DNA of 64,000 bases from Zanthoxylum bungeanum. Its lineage: Eukaryota; Streptophyta; Magnoliopsida; Sapindales; Rutaceae. The notes under the pieces were generated by a model. The model searched no databases. It saw nothing but the letters and a program-made list of their open reading frames with translations, and was not told the DNA's origin. Position numbers and translations under genes: made by a program. Shown here one piece after another: positions 60,852 through 64,000 of this stretch; within the stretch, counting starts at the first letter, position 1, and the number at the start of each line of letters is the position of its first letter. The stretch spans positions 1 through 64,000 of the forward strand of contig SKCR01025332.1 of assembly GCA_019454045.1 (NCBI GenBank), written 5' to 3'.

Positions 60852-61990
60852 GTGTACATGATCGATCCTATTGCTGAAGCATAAGGGATCCTCCTCATAC
60901 GCTCTCTATCTGAATGAGTATGTGGACATTGCTCCTTAGATAATTTGATTCCATGACAAGTAGGTAAATTACTTCTTTTGGAATCTTCCATTTTGAATCT
61001 TTTCAAAAATTTATCCATGTACCTAGATTGAGAAAGTCCTAACAACCTCTTAGATCTATTACGGTAGATCTTAATGTTGAGGATGTAGGTTGCTTCTCCC
61101 AAACCATTCATGAAGAAATTCTGAGAAAACCATTGCTTGGTGGCTTGCATAATGGGAATATCATTCCCGATAATTAATATGTCACCGACATATAATACAA
61201 GAAATACAACAGCACTCCCACTACTTTTCCTGTAAACACAAGGCTCGTCTATATTTTTAATGAAGTCAAATTCTTTGATTGTCTCATCAAATCGTATATT
61301 CCAACTTCTGGAGGCTTGCTTGAGTCCATAAATGGATCGTTTAAGCTTGCATACTTTATTATGATCATCCTTAGATGCAAACCCCTCAGGTTATGTCATA
61401 TAGACTTCCTCTACGAGGTTCCCATTAAGGAAAGCTATTTTGACATCCATCGGTCAAAACTCATAATCAAAGTGTGGCTATTGCTAGTAAAATTTAAATG
61501 GATTTTATCATTGCAACAGGCGAGAAGGTTTCATCATAATCCATTCCTTGGATTTGTCTATAACCTTTCGCCACCAACCTAGCCTTATAGGTTTAGATGT
61601 TGCCTTCTATATCAGTTTTACGCTTGTGAATCCACTTGCAGCCTATGGGTTTTATCCCTTCAGGTGCAGCTACCAAGTCCCAGACTTGATTCTGATACAT
61701 AGAGTCTATTTCGGATTTCATGGCCTCATGCCACTTGACTGAATCAATGTCACGCATTTCTTCGTCATAACTGGTGGGATCGTCATTATCAATAGCCTGA
61801 TCATGTTCCTCATCAATATGGAAACCATATCTTTCAGGCTCATATCTTTCCCTACCAGACCTTCTAAGTTCATAACCTTGTGGTTTCTCCGTCGCTGCCC
61901 ATTTGAGGGGCCTGAGGTTTAGTTCTATATTAGTTTGTTCTTCTCGTACCCCATCGAGGTTAAGTCTACTCCCACTATATTTCTTGAGAA
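60809..61990 (-). pseudogene. E reverse transcriptase
   Basis: From 61990 the frame reads the usual pre-RT text with RRSGRERYEPERYGF. Then come KWHEAMKSEIDSMY, GCKWIHKRKTD and a stop, followed by [11 protein letters not shown] and [12 protein letters not shown] (about 61505-61590). The middle is frameshifted. The polymerase motif, normally YVDD, reads YVGD at 61181-61192: the first catalytic Asp is Gly. The 113-codon frame at 60809-61150 carries the thumb and connection region (YILNIKIYRNR, GLSQSRYMDKFLKRF, IPYASAIGSIMY). The family is unmistakably Copia; the enzyme is dead by stops, frameshifts and the YVGD change. Confidence 0.9.
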
Positions 61991-62018
61991 GGAATTCATT
62001 CTCTAGAAATTTAGCATT

Positions 62019-62829
62019 TCATGAGACAAATGTTCTTTGTTCATTTGAGATGTAGAACACGTATGCTCTTGAGTTCAAGGGATATCCTACAAATTTCCAC
62101 AAAAGAAACATTTCCTCTTTCCCTTTTTTCTTCTCCACCTTACCATTGGGCTTTAGGTGATCTGGAGCCTTGGCCTTGCCCTTAATTTTCGTTGGGCCTC
62201 GTGGTTTCAGGTCCGTACCCGTAACCATGACAGAGGTTTTAAGCTCCGAGTCTCTGTTTGCTTTATCAGATTATGCAATTCTGCTAAAGTAGCTTCTTTA
62301 TCAGACATATGAAACTACATAATAAAGTTAAAGAAGTATTTTGGTAAGGACTGAAGAATTAGATCATGACCTATCTCATGATCCATGATGAACCCGAGGT
62401 TGGCCAATTTTCAATGTGGCCAATCATCTTAAGCACATGTCCACTAACAGATCCTTCCTTATACCTTGTTTGGAATAAGACACATGACACTTGGAATCTC
62501 ACGTTATGAACGAAATTTGCATACAACTTCTTCAAGTGAAAGATGATGGTTTGAGCATCCATATCTTCGTGAGCTTTCTGAAGTTCGTCCAACATAGAGC
62601 CAAGCATTATGAAAACTGTTTGCTCATCATCATCGACGTGTTTCTTACCAGCATCAAATGTATTTTGGTCATCATCATCTGCGGGTTCAGTGGGAAATGG
62701 TCTTTCAAGAACATAGAAAATCTTTTCTTATCGTAAGACAATTTTAAGGTTTCTAAACCAGTCATTGTAGTTGTCCTCTTTGAGCTTATGCTCATCAAGG
62801 ATGGAATGAAGTGATACTCTTTTTGCCAT
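62019..62829 (-). pseudogene. E gag, fused by deletion to integrase C-terminus
   Basis: Gag starts at ATG 62829 (MAKRVSLHSILDEHKLK, then DNYNDWFRNLKIVLR) and stops near 62736. It continues in shifted frames: ERPFP..., then MLGSMLDELQKAHEDMD at 62607. Near 62115-62095 one frame gives the first half of the zinc knuckle, KCFFCGK. Without a gap the sequence then becomes the integrase C-terminal text FVGYPLNSRAYVFY and NEQRTFVS. The second half of the knuckle, the protease and nearly all of integrase are therefore missing. E is an internally deleted element that could not have encoded its own integration. Confidence 0.85.
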
Positions 62830-64000
62830 TTGAATGTTTGTAAAATATTTTAAGCCACCTGTTAAGAGAGAATGTTAAAATTATGAATATGTTTTCATTA
62901 ATATTTCATAATAACATGGGCTTTAAATATTATAAAGTTGCTCTCACTCAATTATTTTAAAATTTTAAGCAAATCACATAAACCCCAATATAATGGATTT
63001 CTTGTGGGCAAGGATCCCATTATCATCATTTCATAACTCCGACTAGGGTCGGTCGTTATAAAATATGATAATTAGGTAGGTTCCCAATCAATTTACGATA
63101 TAAATCACAATTCCTTGATCATTAGGTTAGGCAATCAAACATGCCATAGCTTATGTTAGTCCTTGTGGACAACCAATCTTTGCCACTAAGTTATAAGACC
63201 ACGCCTAAGGGTCGCTGCGTCTTATGACTCAGAAAAGTCAAACCATTTTCAATAGTACAATTTAGGGATAAATTGGTAATTGTCAGTCTGGTAAAGCTTA
63301 GTCCTGCTAATACGGTTTAAGCCTTTTGGGTCTATACTTTACAATGGGAGGTAAATTTTAGACTTAAATTATTATTGAGGATTTTATCAATTTTAAGTGA
63401 ATAAATGTCCAATGGATTCCTCCATTGAAAATTCCCCAGAGGGAGGGTGGAGTGAACTCTCTTAAATACCCTTACCTCTTAGGCTCTTATTGCCTTGGTG
63501 ATAGGAATAAACAATGGATCCTCCAAATTAGTCCAATACTTTAAATATGCTTTAAGATAAGCTTTGAGTAAATGATTATCTATATGTCTTCACAGCTTTT
63601 CCTTCTGGCTATAAAAAGGTAGTGAGTGAAGGATGACACCAAATCATTATCTAACTCTAGTAATACCTTTGTTTAAATTAACTTTAGTTTGGAAAGTTTT
63701 ATTAACGCCTTGGTCCCATCCCACTTGTATCTTTTATAATGTCTTTTATTATAAATAAGTGACTTATATTTATTACCCTTAAAGGTAATAAATCTCTAAG
63801 TTCATCATGGAATAATTACTTAGCTAAGGAATAAGCAATACACTCTCTATTTCTTTAGAAAGTCTCTAGATGCTTGCACCCTAAAATAATCATGTCAATT
63901 ATAATCATAGATAGAATCATCAAGTAAATGAGTTTTAATATGTTGGAATTATTATAGGCATTAAATAACTTTGATTAATATTTAATTATGATATTGCATT
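62830..64000 (-). mobile_element. E untranslated leader, open at window end
   Basis: 1.17 kb upstream of E gag without coding features. By analogy with A2, B, C and D (leaders of 2.1 to 2.3 kb) the PBS and 5' LTR should lie within about 1 kb beyond the window. I do not find the four-copy TTGGCCAA motif here. Confidence 0.7.

Overview
The window is plant nuclear heterochromatin-like DNA made almost entirely of nested LTR retrotransposons. I find no intact host gene, no RNA gene and no CRISPR array. A plant source is indicated by Ty1/Copia elements with roughly 2-kb TG...CA LTRs ending TGTTG/CAACA, primer-binding sites of the TGGTATCAGAGC (initiator tRNA-Met) type, roughly 2-kb untranslated leaders, and chromovirus-like LTRs with TGTAACATCCC termini. 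The species cannot be named from the sequence. Longer open frames are remnants of gag, protease, integrase, RT and RNase H, or chance frames inside LTRs.

Layout (element names are mine; A-elements are on +, B to F on -). 1-3377: 3' end of Copia A1 (RT/RNase H remnant, PPT, 3' LTR). 3378-4852: tail of another plus LTR (A0). Both interrupt minus-strand Copia C, whose gag-protease is 4853-6125, leader 6126-6815 plus 26828-28303, and 5' LTR 28304-29994 plus 41919-42137. Copia B (-) sits in C's leader: 3' LTR 6816-7893 plus 17915-18890, interior 18891-24778, 5' LTR 24779-26827. Copia A2 (+, 7894-17914) is complete and sits inside B's 3' LTR. Inside C's 5' LTR is a solo LTR, A3 (29995-30582 plus 40604-41918), and inside that is complete Copia D (-, 30583-40603) with a perfect 5-bp target duplication. 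The order of insertion can therefore be read directly: C, then B, then A2; and C, then A3, then D.

42138-47691 and 51784-52505 are older sequence: a possible LTR with a TATA box, an inverted pair of about 830-bp LTR-like copies (H), satellite-like short repeats, and a minus-strand Ty3/Gypsy fragment. One H copy is split by a 4.1-kb solo LTR of chromovirus type (T1, 47692-51783) with a perfect TSD. A second LTR of that kind (T2, 52506-54872) follows, then a Copia 3' LTR (F, 55346-57838), then Copia E (58254-64000, open at the window end), which has lost protease and most of integrase.

No element here could encode its own transposition. A2, B and D share the same ruined protease active site, and B and D share a stop in integrase, although A2 is evidently recent. 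That fits amplification in trans, as described for BARE2 and LARD elements. Two conserved non-coding structures stand out as possible functional parts: an array of perfect short hairpins with 3-nt loops in the LTRs, and a four-copy motif containing the palindrome TTGGCCAA, at fixed spacing just upstream of gag in A2, B, C and D.
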